Of a DNA stretch of 64,000 bases, positions 12,000-22,699 are shown one piece after another. The translations under genes were made by a program, and so were the position numbers. The stretch comes from Mytilus galloprovincialis. Its lineage: Eukaryota > Mollusca > Bivalvia > Mytilida > Mytilidae. Each line of letters starts with the position of its first letter. Position 1 is the stretch's first letter. The DNA lies in the NCBI RefSeq assembly GCF_965363235.1, contig NC_134845.1, positions 67,113,261-67,177,260 of the forward strand, in the 5' to 3' direction. Below the pieces are notes generated by a model, which did not search any database, had not been told where the DNA came from, and saw only the letters and a program-made list of their open reading frames with translations.

Positions 12000-14359
12000 A
12001 TTTTCATTTTCTTCAAATCTCTCCAATGTCTCACTAGTATTCATATCTAAATCTGTTAGTTTACTGCTACCGCTGTTACCATGGTTATTACTGGTCAAAT
12101 CTTCATTTTTGTTGATGTCAGATGGCGCTTTTAACTCATGGTAGGTTAATGGTACATTCTTTAATAAATCAAAAATTAAATACCAGTTAAATGTATGTAT
12201 ATTATTACTTATTACCATGAAGATATGTTTTGGTGTGTTACAATTTTTGTGTATTTTGAATTGCAATTAAATAAGTGTGTTACTTAACTTTCTTATTTCA
12301 TGTTGTTTTTTTTCCCAAAATATACATTTTTCGCATGTATTTATTTTTCACCTCCTGTGAAACTTTGAAAAAAAGTACCGACTTGTTAATTACATATTAT
12401 TCCAATTGAAAAAAATACAGTAAATTCCATAAGACGGTTAAACTTCATTTTCTTTCAAGATATACCAGACATCAAAACATGATTTAACAAAGTAGGCTCA
12501 AATTAATTATGCCAAAAATGAAAGTTTTTCAATAGGATCGTTTTCCCTGTTGTAGTGGTACCCTGAATAAAAATTAGAAGTCAGAAAAATAAATATCTCA
12601 CAGTGAGACTCAACTAAAAGACCAAAAATGTAGACCATTTTATTATATGGTCATTTAAAAGTTTGTGTTGACCATTTCTACATCATACACCTTTAAAAAA
12701 ATATGTCAGCTACAAAAAGCTGAAATATATTCAAGACTGTGACATCTCAGTGTCCACTATATGCTGACACTAACAATTTCATAATATAATATAAAAAAAA
12801 TAATTGTTACCTCATAACACTGATGACGTTGATGGACTTCTGAGTCAGTAGTACCTTCAAAATGATTGCACAAGCGAGTTATAAACCTTTTAACATCTGG
12901 TTTATTCAATGCCATAAAAAAATCCAACACTTCCTTTGGCGGTACTGAAAAAAAATTCTTATAATTTAGTTCTGAGTTGACATGTTAATAAACTTATAAA
13001 TATTTTCTAGTTGGTTTCCTAATTCATTTCAACAACACCTTTAAATGTCTTTTGATTGTTAATCCTTTCATTTCATATTCAGTGGCGGATCTAGGGGGCA
13101 ACTCTCCCACAGAGAGCCGTGGTGTAATGGTTAGTGTATCGGACTACTAACACAAAGGTTCCTGGTTCAATTCCCGTTCGGGATGAAAATTTCAGGAACT
13201 CAATTTTCGGCTCTCCCTTGACACCATTTGCGAGTATGGTCTTGCGGAAACGATGATAGTCCGTCAGAAGGGGACGATAAATGGTTGACTCGTGTTAAGA
13301 GAGAGACATATCTCTTGCACGTTAAAGACACCCTTGTAGATTTCGAAAAAGAGCAGGCTAAAGTGGAAAGGGATTAATATAAGTTGCAATATATTATTAT
13401 ATTTATATCTTGTTTCCCAATCCACTATGAATGAATTTGTTTAAACTATGTATGTTGCATTGTAAGTCATACACTATCTTGTTTCCCAATCCACTATAAA
13501 TAAATATGTTTAAACTAAAACTCTCCCTTTTTTTAGACGATCAATGCAGTTGTATCTAAACGTGTGCTTGAAACCCCCATATATCCTGGGTTTGGACCCC
13601 CTCTCTTTATGAAAATGGTTGGATCCACCCCTGATATTTTTTTAATTGTTGTAGTATTAGTTTATGAAAAGATGTAAAAAGTTGAGAAAAAAAAACAACA
13701 ATTAACCTGACAACTGTTTAAAATGCCCTTTAAGAATTAATTTATAATGCTACCAAAAATAATATAACTTGTCAAGTCTTATAAAGACCTTAGAGGTGTA
13801 ATTATAGTAAATCTGTTATGTAGTCACAACACAATAACTACCACAATAATTTTACCTGGAATTCTATTTGGTCTTGACATAATGAAGTCCATTTCTACAT
13901 CTTTGTTTTCAATAATGTTAGAAGCTTCCAGAACTTTTTGGCCTGTTGTTGACAAATCAATTTCCGATTCTTCTACTACTGTATCGCGGTCTTCAAATTG
14001 GAAGCCCAGGTCTGATTTATGATATTCCAATATCAAACTGTTTTCGCTCACTTTATTTTTATCAGTTGCATTCGTTTTACCATGTCTTACAGCTTTATTT
14101 ACGTTTTTTTTTCTCCGTTTCTTTTTTCTCTGTTTTTTTCTCCATTTCTTTTTTCTTGGACTTAGATTTTCTGTTTGTTCAAAAGATTCCTTCATTATGG
14201 CAGTAACTTTTCTTTCCCTTTTTGTAGATGCTTTATTTGAATAGTTACTACCATAGTCCAACATACATTGAATAGTTTCTTCATAGCTTTTTTCAGGATT
14301 TTTATTAACAATTTCTTTCACAGCAGCATTACCAAAACCTGTTAGTTGGTCTTTATTGC
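12000..14359 (-). CDS. unrecognised basic protein, three internal exons
   Basis: Three minus-strand exons fit in phase: 13856-14359 (acceptor TTCATAG, donor GTAAAA), 12811-12944 (acceptor TTTCAG, donor GTAACA) and 12000-12158 (acceptor TTAAAG, donor GTAAGT). They read about 265 codons. The first has a highly basic run (KKKWRKKQRKKKRRKK), a likely nuclear or nucleolar signal, followed by acidic sequence. The second is PPKEVLDFFMALNKPDVKRF and onward, helical in character. The third is polar and low-complexity (NNHGNSGSSKLTD). Family not recognised. The model could continue into the SWIM exon at 10922-11211, which would fit in phase, giving one protein with a basic N-terminus and a SWIM finger. 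The intron between the first two exons holds a nested SINE in a MITE. Confidence 0.55.
13080..13633. mobile_element. small hAT-like DNA transposon, split by a SINE
   Basis: The ends are CAGTGGCGGATCTAG (13080) and the reverse complement of CAGGGGTGGATCCAA (ending 13633), a pair I recognise from hAT-type MITEs. ATATT flanks both sides; a full 8-bp duplication is not evident. Without the SINE at 13109-13518 and one copy of its target duplication, the element would be only about 135 bases. Confidence 0.55.
13109..13518 (+). mobile_element. tRNA-headed SINE
   Basis: A tRNA-like head opens the element, with an A box (TGGTGTAATGG, about 13129) and a B box (GGTTCAATTCC, about 13166). Next comes a core 'gggacgataaatggttgac' to 'ttgcacgttaaagacaccc' (about 13270-13336) shared with the SINE at 37146. 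The tail region is duplicated: 'tatcttgtttcccaatccac' occurs at about 13405 and 13471. The target duplication AACTCTCCC flanks it at 13100-13108 and 13519-13527. The head is a SINE promoter, not a functional tRNA gene. Confidence 0.8.
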
Positions 14360-15840
14360 CTATGAAAAAAAAAAAACATATTATTTAAATCTTTATTTAA
14401 AGTTTGAATTCACTCAGACAATCACACCTTTTATAATTGCATGTAATGATGTATTCATGTCAAAATTTTGCAACGTTCATTCTATACATCCCAACAAAAA
14501 ATAATAAAAAAGGGGGTTGAATAACTTTTTCTTTATAAATACTTATAATAAGTAAGTAAATTTGTATTAAGAGTCGGCATATATGATAATACACATATAT
14601 TTATACAGGGACAGTTAATTTGGGACAGTTAAATTGTTTCTGAGTAAGAAAATAAATAAAATAAAATAAATCTATAACGTTGATCATTCTTTAGTCTTAG
14701 ATGCATGATATTTATATAATATATTTAAATTTCAGAAGAATGTAGCTGGCAAAAGGAAAAAAGGAATGGTTGAGGAAAAAGAGAACTGATGATCATGAAA
14801 TAAAATAAATCAATATTTCCCTTAATTATTGTTGCAATCTTTTATTTTGTTGATTGTGTCATCTAAGAAACAATGACATGCTAAACATAATGAAAACTAA
14901 AGATCAAAAGAAGGAACATAAGTTCAGCAATTACAGCCAATTTCAATAAGTATGTAGCTAAAGGTATCATCTTTGGTTAGCTTGCTTGCTAGCTGAACTT
15001 TGAAGTCATTGTAAGGTAAGGTATACCACCCTCCTGCCAAATAAAAATAAAATACTTGTCATTTATTCAAACAAATATTACATTGGGTCATAATATAAAG
15101 CCACTTCTCACTGCTCATGCATTATAAAACAGTACATAACATGTTACCAACATCATTCAACAGAAAAAAACCGGCTAAGGTAATGTCTTCAGATATAACA
15201 AAAAGTCAAAAACAAGTATAAACCTGATAACTAATCATATGAATAAAAGAATTTAAATTTCTATTTAATAAGTGCACAACGTACACTGACAGCTTATTGT
15301 GTTAGTGTTCTGTCACTAATCTTTTTGATATGTTCATGCAACTTCACAACACATTAATATTTATCTAGTTATAAATTTACGTTACTAAACATGTTTTCTT
15401 GATTCTTTTTTAAGTCTTTATAATAATTTTTTTTTCAGTATATGCTCAGCACTATTTAAAATGCAACAGTTCCGTTTTCATAAAGGCGTGGAATGAAAAG
15501 ATGTCAGCAGCCAAGCAGACAATCAAAAAGATCAGTCTATAATTCAAACTGTTATTCCTTAGAGGGGCACTAACTGTCACTCAAATAACCTGTATATTAG
15601 TAGATTTTTGCATATTTTACAATTTAGATCTAATGTGATATTAATATCCAAATTTAAAAGTGAAGGCAGCTAATAATAGAAAATTATAAAATCACATAAT
15701 AAAGAGATGTAGCTACTCAAAATTTATATGCATAATTCATAATTTTGGCGTGACAAATCCTACTGGAGGTAAACTGTTTTACCATTATATTTTGTTTGAA
15801 AATAAGAAAATGTGGTGTTTCAAATTTTTTAATGATTAAT
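14360..15840. other. mostly featureless; one possible plus-strand terminal exon
   Basis: AT-rich. One short candidate stands out: after acceptor TTTCAG at 14733, an open stretch reads KNVAGKRKKGMVEEKEN and stops near 14788. It resembles a basic last exon, but no partner exons were found, so it is not called as a gene. Confidence 0.3.
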
Positions 15841-15844
15841 ACTG

Positions 15845-16310
15845 TACAATTTGTGTGTGATTTGCTTGTGATTTGTTAATGATTTGAAAACCAATTGTTT
15901 GTAATTTCTTAACAATTTGAAAACAATCTGTTTGTGATTTGTTTTAAATAGCAGTGTAATTTGCTTGTGATTTGTTTATGATTTCTTTACAATTTGTTTA
16001 AGATTTCTTTACAATTTGTTTGTGATTTATTCATGATTTGTTGTTCTGTTCATTTGCATATTTATAATTTCTTTGTAATTTGTTTGTGATTTACTCATGA
16101 TTTGAAAGCAATTTGTTTGTGATTTGTTGTTCTGATCATTTGCATATTTATGATTTCTTTGCAATTTGTTTGTAATTTCCTTATGAATTAAAAGCAATTT
16201 GTTTGTGATTTGTTGTTGTGATTTGTTAGCTCATTTCCATGTGAAATTTTATCACTTTCAAATCATAAAGAAATCATGATTTGTTTATAATTTGTTAAAA
16301 TGATTTGTTC
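15845..16310. repeat. minisatellite of 'gatttgtttgtgatttg'-type units
   Basis: A degenerate 10-12 base unit (TTTGTTTGTGAT) repeats for about 460 bases. A higher-order period of about 90 bases is visible: 'ttgttctg', then 'catttgcatatttat', then 'atttcttt' recurs near 16041 and 16131. Near 16256-16280 the motif also appears inverted (CAAATCATAAAGAAATCATG). Confidence 0.8.
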
Positions 16311-16479
16311 CTTAGTTTTTTGTTTTTGTTTGGGTGTCTAGTGCGCTGGACATGTGTATATATACTTCATTAAAGCTCAATTCAATCATACTCTCGGTTC
16401 TTGCAAACATCAGAAATCAAAGTCTCGACATTTTATTACAGATAAAGGTGTAAGACTTTTGACTGAATACCTTCTTATA

Positions 16480-18340
16480 AATTTCAAAGAGATCCATTCA
16501 TGTCAACTAAATTTCTTGTCCGAAACCAATTGTGTCCTCGGACGACGCAGACAAAGACGAAATCATACCATTATACGATCTCAAAAAATGTTTTTGCAGT
16601 CGTATAAAAATGAGTGGCAAAAGATACAAGCATGACCAGAGGGACATTCAAACTCAAAGAAAAAAAGACAAACAAATAAAAATACAGCACAAAACACAGC
16701 ATAGAAAACTAAAAACTACATGGACTTTAAACAATACGAACTCCACCAAACACTTTGGATGATCTCAGATCTTCCATAAAGATAATTATATATACTGAAA
16801 TCTTTCTAGTTTGATTAAAAAAGATTCTATATTTTAAATATATCCAGTTGAAGGAAATAGAGACAGTCGAGGATACAACTGAAGAAAAAGCCATGTCAAT
16901 CGAGGATACAATTGAAGAAAAAGCCATGTCTGTTGAAAATGTCCGTGAAGAACAAGAATATAAAGTGGGACACTATGTTTCTGTCAAACATGGCAAAGAC
17001 ATGTTTCCTGCTGTTGTAAGTAGATGTTGAATGTTATTGAAAACGTATTGAGTAAAATATTTAAAAAAACTGTTATCACAGATATATGTCTCACGTTTTT
17101 GGTAATTTCGATAATGCAATCAATAGAAACACTTTGACATGTAAGATTTGCAAATATTCAAAGTCAATGAACCATGTCTGAAGGTACATTAGTAAACAAT
17201 ATCCATGGAAATTAGATGTGCAAATGCAAATATAATACATACCGAATACCAATGACTTATCATTCGTAATTCCCTTTAAAGAAACCTAAACACAAACCAA
17301 TACATGTAAACTACGCAAAAATTCAAAATCAATAAACCATAGCTGAGGGGACAGTGGCAAATAATCTCCATGGGTAATGAGTTGTGCTAATGCTAATACA
17401 ACTGCATACCAAATATCATTGACCTTCCATTAGTGGTGCTCCATAAGCTGACCTAATCACAAACTAAAACATGAAAATTAAGCAAAAGTTGCAAAGTCAA
17501 TAGACCATGACTGAGGGGGCAGGGCCAATAATCTCCATGGAAATGAGATAAGCCAATGCTTACACACCCGTGTGTGTTAACAATTACAAGTAGGTGTATT
17601 GCATTCAACATGTTATTTCCATTTTATACTGTTCAGAATTTCGTTTTTTTTTTTTATTTCAGATCACACATACGATGAAACCTATTGGGTCCAGTACTTC
17701 AAGAAAAGCACAAAAGAAAAGTGGAGTTTAATGCCGAAAGTTTTTAGTGTGTTACATTCAGAATTTGTTAAATTGTAACAGCCACCAGACTTGATATTTG
17801 AAAGTGCGTCTAGATTTTTTTTTACAAATTTCCTGATTTTTTGGTTTGAAGGTGTTGAAACGTATAATTAATTTGGCTTTAATATCATGAATTTATAAAT
17901 GGTAATCCTGGTAACTAAGTATTTTATGTTTTAGCAAAACTGATGTTTTTTTATAAATCCACAAGACTATCATCAGACTTTTGACATGGAAAATCAATTC
18001 AACATCTAATTTTTATGATCATTATCATGATCATTACTACATTGGTTACTTAGGATTATTGTTATTTAATTAAAGTCCCTGCAATAGTGACATTCCATTT
18101 TAAGTACTGATATGCTTTAATGTGCTTTATCTCACGGTTACATTCAAATAGAATATTCCTTTAGCAAGATTGTTAATATTGTTTTTTTTTTAATTGAATT
18201 GAGACCATGGATCAGATGGATACACACAATTTAATTCAGTTTGTTGTCTATTATTACTTTTACAACTACGGGTAAATATTATTTGTTGTCTCTTTCACGG
18301 TGAAGATCTCCTTTAACAAATATTTTTTTAGGGTAACGGA
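16480..18340 (+). repeat. segmental duplication copy A
   Basis: This segment matches 43105-44870 (copy B) almost throughout, from 'aataccttcttataaa' to 'atctcctttaac'. It includes a fragment of the 'gggacattcaaactc' repeat (16604-16770), two exon-like blocks and their intron. Its first part also matches copy C at 52556-52876. A 39-base tandem duplication inside the first exon is unique to copy A. Confidence 0.85.
16848..17777 (+). pseudogene. beta-barrel-like C-terminal exons, copy A
   Basis: Exon 16848-17015 (acceptor ATCCAG, donor GTAAGT) reads 56 codons. An acidic repeat (TVEDTTEEKAMS, then SIEDTIEEKAMS) leads into VGHYVSVKHGKDMFPAVV. After acceptor TTTCAG at 17662, an open frame reads DHTYDETYWVQYFKKSTKEK then WSLMPKVF and stops at 17778. 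The pattern of a charged strand, a YWVQYF strand and a W-x-x-MP ending suggests a small SH3/Tudor-like barrel. Joining the two exons directly is out of phase by one base for this reading. Either a small exon is missed, the reading is wrong, or the copy is broken. A matching pair lies at 43481-44393. Confidence 0.45.
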
Positions 18341-19020
18341 AATGTATCTTCTGACAGGAGTCATTTAACAAACAACAAACTAAGATGTGTAAACTAATAA
18401 ATAAATTTAAATGTCATATTACTGATCTAAAATTTTAAAATGCAAGTTTTTTTTTAACATTTATATAAAATGTGCACCAAGTCTTTTCAGAAAAAAAAAA
18501 TTATTTTTAAACCTCCCTCAGAAAATATAAAATTGCAATTTCCTCGTTTTATCCCATTTATGATCATAAATACTGAGTGCATCCATGGACCGTGACGACA
18601 GCTGGTCAGGTATTCTAACTTTTCAATATAAACTGATAAAAAAATATATTTATGGACAAATATGTATCAAATGTATGCATTAGTAAGTTCGTTAAGGTTT
18701 ATTTAATTTACTCCCAAGATATTATGATTTATGTATTAAAATTATGATTTTTATTTATTTGTATTCTTAATCTAGTTGATTTTTCACATCGAAGATGGCA
18801 CACATATGGCCCAAGGTGTCTGTGCAATACCTTCCGTTTTGATACAAGATTATCAAAATGGCAATAAACCTTTTGACAATTTACGTTTGTACATTGTTAT
18901 AAAGTGCAAACAATTATACGGAAGTGTCAATTCAATATTTTAGTTATTTTCATGACAATTGTTTGTGGCAAAACATACGCATTAAAAAAAAGTTATACCA
19001 TCGCACAACATCGCCAGTTA
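18341..19020. other. no recognised feature
   Basis: Non-coding AT-rich sequence between duplication copy A and the gene fragment at 19027. Confidence 0.35.
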
Positions 19021-19026
19021 AGAAAA

Positions 19027-19433
19027 ATGTCTTCAAGACTTCAGACTCGAGAAGCAAGTCATTTCCTGGTCGAGTTTGATGATGAAAATGCAAATTTAAG
19101 ATTTTATGTATGTCCAAGATTCAAAATTCTCATAGATGGACGTATTCGCCTTGGTGAGAAATAGCTTGTGCATTGGGGCGACAAAGACGAGCCAACAGTT
19201 TTAGAAAGTGGTGAATGCTTTGACATGAGGAGAAAAGAGCAAGAATGCAAAAAGAAGTAAGCATGGTAAGGGCAAACAACGAACTCGCCAAACGTATCTA
19301 CAGAATCATTTGAGACACCACCTTAAAGTCCAGTCAGTGATGCCACTTTACCAAGTCCCATTGCTTTGGCAAAGCAATTAAAAAGAAAACGAAATACAAA
19401 ACCTAAAGATGTTAAACGGAGTGAAAGTATATT
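19027..19433 (+). pseudogene. SH3/Tudor-like gene fragment
   Basis: From ATG at 19027 the frame reads MSSRLQTREASHFLVEFDDE, then FYVCPRFKILIDGRIRLGEK and a stop at 19162. The same frame continues with matching character (LVHWGDKDEPTVLESGECFD), and the segment later holds a basic run (KQLKRKRNTKPKDVKRSES). The pattern resembles the N-terminal barrel of invertebrate BEN-domain-type proteins, which is inference. The in-frame stop, plus later breaks, marks it as decayed. Confidence 0.4.
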
Positions 19434-19840
19434 TTTAGATATATTTATTTTAAAATCTGTCTCGGTCTATTTTGCATATGATTATTTTTTTCTTCTTCAT
19501 ATTTAATATGTTCAAATGTTATCAGATATAAATAGAAAATAAAACTTTGTGTATGGATACATGTAGTTCGATTTATTAGTTGGTTTAAATAAACTACGTT
19601 CACTTCACACTCTACACTCAGTAATTGACAATTGTTATTCTTTATCAAACCGTTAATATAAACGTATTTAACAGAATCTGAAAAAGTTTTTGTAATATTT
19701 GCCACACGACAGTAACAACATAACGTTCGACACAACACTAGAAGTAGTATTTTTTTAGTTAAACGTCATTCAACTGCATCTGTAAGTTGTCATTTAATGT
19801 AATATATTTATATTTTGATTATTTTTTCAGAAACCAGAAG
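19434..19840. other. no recognised feature
   Basis: AT-rich interval between a gene fragment and a gag fossil. A minus-strand open frame here has no recognisable character. Confidence 0.3.
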
Positions 19841-20735
19841 CATCACTTGTAGATATTGGAGATGGGAATAACGGTGTTGGAATAACTATGGTTCACTTAT
19901 TAAATTTTTTATTGAAAAATTTGATCCTATTCAGGATCCCGGAGTTTATTTAAGTCAATTACATAGTATGACTCATAGTTCATATAAGAGCTTATTGCAG
20001 CTTTCATCTGCTGTATTTAGGTTAGTATGCAAAGCATATCCCAGTATAGACTCGGACTCTAAAGAAAAGATGTCGATTCAGTATTTTATTGATGCTTTGT
20101 CAGACAGTGAGGTACAGAAACAAGTACGTCGTTTAAGTCCTAAGACATTGGCCGAGGCTGTTGACTTAGCTTTACGTGAAGAGTCATATGTAACGTTGGA
20201 AAAGAAACGTCCAAAAACTCAATCACTTAGTGAAGTTGAACGCTCTCATCAATTTTCCGTGTTTAGTAAGCAATTGAAGGAATTGCGTGAGTGTGTGGCA
20301 AAGTTGTCCGTGGTAAAATTCTCCACTGATCGGGTGAAGGAGGCCGCCGTCGCGCCAGCGCCAATTCAGATACCTGCGGGGAATGCCACGAACTTTGGTT
20401 ATAAGGGTGGATATGGTAACAGGTATAGAGGAAGAGGGAGAGGAAATTATGGTAAAGGTGCCCAGAGGGGGGTTATAATTCTCCTGGCCAATTCAATGGT
20501 CAAAACCAAAATGGAGGGTATTTTAATTATCCTGACCAAAATACTGGATTTACAGGTCAGTCCCAGGGAAATGCACCAACCTTTTATGGAGGTAGAGATA
20601 ATTTTTCTCAAGAGGGGGTGTTGGAATTGTGGGGACTTAAACCATTTTAAGAGATTGTCCATATGGGTTTTTTGGAAAAGTTTTAGTTTTACTCTAACCC
20701 ATACAGTTGTTCATTTAGTTCTACACTAGGATAGC
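19840..20735 (+). mobile_element. Ty3/Gypsy-type LTR retrotransposon fossil, gag part only
   Basis: A plus-strand gag-like reading frame is visible: a capsid-like helical region, an RGRGRG basic linker and one zinc-knuckle-like motif (CWNCGDLNHFKR). No protease, reverse transcriptase, integrase or flanking LTRs were recognised nearby. It looks broken, with a few breaks, and old, since only gag survives. Confidence 0.65.
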
Positions 20736-21144
20736 ATGACTGCGGTCAAGGTCAAAGGTTAGGATCGGGTTGGCCCTCAAAGTAGTCTATGCCTTCTTTA
20801 TTTACCATTGGTGATAGAATCCAGAAGTCATACTTACTGATACTTGGAGAGTACTGAACGTCAGACATGTTGTTCCACAACACTTATTTATATAAATTAT
20901 AAACTGGTGGCATAGACCGGTAAAAATTATACCCAATAAAATTCTTAAATATATTCTAGTCGGGCATTACTATAATAGAAGTCCTAGAGCGAAAGCATAG
21001 ACCGAAACCTACCCTCGAGATAGATTTAATGAAAGTTGGGTTGCTGTCTAGTTTATATAAAGTTCGATTAAGGTCGCATAGACAGTACCCAGTTTCGTTT
21101 CTATATGAACCTTTCCGCTGGTTCCGGTTTGTAGAAGTTTGATC
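20736..21144. other. non-coding, with recurring GCATAGAC motif
   Basis: GCATAGAC occurs near 20909, 20995 and 21085. The stretch at 20977, AGAAGTCCTAGAGCGAAAGC, recurs with small changes at 59899 and 62214. It may be 3' debris of the gag fossil or of another element. Confidence 0.35.
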
Positions 21145-21622
21145 GAATAGGACAGAAAGTCACAGGACAAAAAGTCACAGACAAAAAGTCACGGACAAAA
21201 AGTTTACAGGACAAAAAGTCACAATTCATTTTTTCTGAATATTTTCTTTGAATAAAAAACACTTATTTCTACAAAAATATTTTTGTATTTTTTTTAACTA
21301 TTGTATATAAACCAATATTGTAAACAGTTATCCAAAAAATATCAAAGATGATCAAATAATTGTTTAAAAAACAAAATGTCAACGTGGCTTTGCACTTAAA
21401 TGGCTTCATGGTGCCAAGAAATATACCCTTTGCATGATTAAAATTAAATAAATCTTCATTTTTCAAGTATATTGACCCATTTCCTACACTTTAATATGAA
21501 TATATGTATTAAAAAGTAAATATTTCAATACATTTTTCTTATATATTCAAATAATTGTCAACAGATTATTTGTGACTTTATGTCCTGTGACTTTTTGTCC
21601 TGTGACTTTCTGTCCGTTTACC
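21145..21622. mobile_element. MITE with GTCACAGGACAAAAA inverted arrays
   Basis: An 8-bp target duplication GTTTGATC flanks the element (21137-21144 and 21623-21630). The left end reads GAATAGGACAGAAAGTCAC and the right end, inverted, GGTAAACGGACAGAAAGTCA. Behind each end, GTCACAGGACAAAAA-type units repeat: about five on the left, three on the right in inverted orientation. The centre is AT-rich and non-coding. A partial copy lies at 22578. The 8-bp duplication fits hAT, P, MuDR or Merlin; the superfamily is unresolved. Confidence 0.8.
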
Positions 21623-21855
21623 GTTTGATCTTGACGGGCACAATTCACGGCAATTAAGAAGTAAGTATACGCGTGTGGGAAGTGCTATGTTGCAGGGTAC
21701 AGGTTACATGTCACACACATGAATATTATATATGTAAAAAAGTTATATTTGGAGAGTTTAAACATATAAAATCTACCCAATGACTTCTATACTATTTCAT
21801 ATGCTCGGACTGTATAATTAACTCTTCAAACTAGCAAGGAAAAAAATATTTACCA

Positions 21856-22077
21856 TCCAGGTAAAATAATTTTGTCGTTACTAGTATCCATACATCATCA
21901 GTGTATTTACGTCTTTATTTTAAGACAATAACATACTGATTGAATTTATATCAATACATATGTCAATGAAAGAGTTTTAACCATATTGAAAAGCCACTTT
22001 AACATGAAAATTTATGTCCTTGCATAATTGATCTGCAATTGGGTCACACAGGTAAATAATTTTGTCGTTGCTAGTGT
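21856..22077 (+). repeat. copy of a 'ttttgtcgttgctagtg' repeat
   Basis: It starts and ends with direct copies of 'aggtaaataattttgtcg' followed by 'ttgctagt' (the first is ttactagt). The last third ('atttatgt', 'tgcataattg', 'gggtcacaca') parallels the element at 53507-53779. It appears to be a related non-autonomous element lacking the inverted left end seen there. Confidence 0.5.
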
Positions 22078-22138
22078 CAAGAGTTACACTTGCACAATCA
22101 AAATGAACGACAATGGCTGAGGGCACCTATATTTATAA

Positions 22139-22421
22139 GGCAGCAACCATTTGATTTTCTGGGGGGGGCTATGGTTTTTTTTTCTGGACAAATTATTTTT
22201 TTCGCCTGCGGCGAAAAACAATCTATTTTTTTCGCGACAAGTCGAAAACAATTTTTTTCTTTCAATTTTAGCATTACATATAGTAGCAGCTGAGGGTGAA
22301 ACAAACATTTTTTTTTTCTCAGAATCAAAAACAAATTATTTTTTTCTCCAAAAACTGGAAACAAACTTTTTTTTCCAAAAAAAACCATAGCCCCCCCCCA
22401 GAAAATCAAATGGTTGCTGCC
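22139..22421. mobile_element. PIF/Harbinger-like MITE, copy 1
   Basis: Terminal inverted repeats of about 37 bases begin GGCAGCAACCATTTGATTTT and run through a G8 tract to CTATGG. The 3-bp duplication TAA flanks the element (22136-22138 and 22422-22424). The centre has T-rich blocks 'caattttttt', a short inverted phrase 'cgcctgcggcg' and no coding capacity. TWA target duplications and GG-starting ends are typical of PIF/Harbinger. A second copy lies at 25763-26035. Confidence 0.85.
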
Positions 22422-22577
22422 TAACTTACTACAACACTATCAAAATTTAAACGAAAACTAAGAGATAATATCATAAAATACATATTAATCATAACTCTTA
22501 TTAAATTAACACATGGATTCATGACTGAAATGGTCATAAGTATTAACCATTCCAAACATACGGAAGCTGTAAACAGC

Positions 22578-22692
22578 GAATGTAGGACAGAAAGTCACAG
22601 AACAAAAAGTCACAGGACAATTTCATTTTTTCTGATTATTTTCTTTGAAGAAAAACTGCTTATTCTACAAAAATATTTTTGTATTTTTCTTG
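22578..22692 (+). mobile_element. truncated copy of the GTCACAGGACAAAAA MITE
   Basis: It begins GAATGTAGGACAGAAAGTCA and follows the left end and interior of the element at 21145 ('ttttttctgattattttc', 'ctacaaaaatatttttgta'). It then stops matching at about 22692, with no right end. Confidence 0.75.
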
Positions 22693-22699
22693 AACAAGA

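Noticed and set aside
13118-13190. tRNA gene
   Set aside because: A and B boxes are present, but the sequence is followed by a SINE core and tail and flanked by a target duplication, so it is a SINE head.
13946-14206. plus-strand hydrophobic ORF
   Set aside because: It is antisense to the lysine/arginine-rich exon; codons for K and R read as F and S on the other strand.
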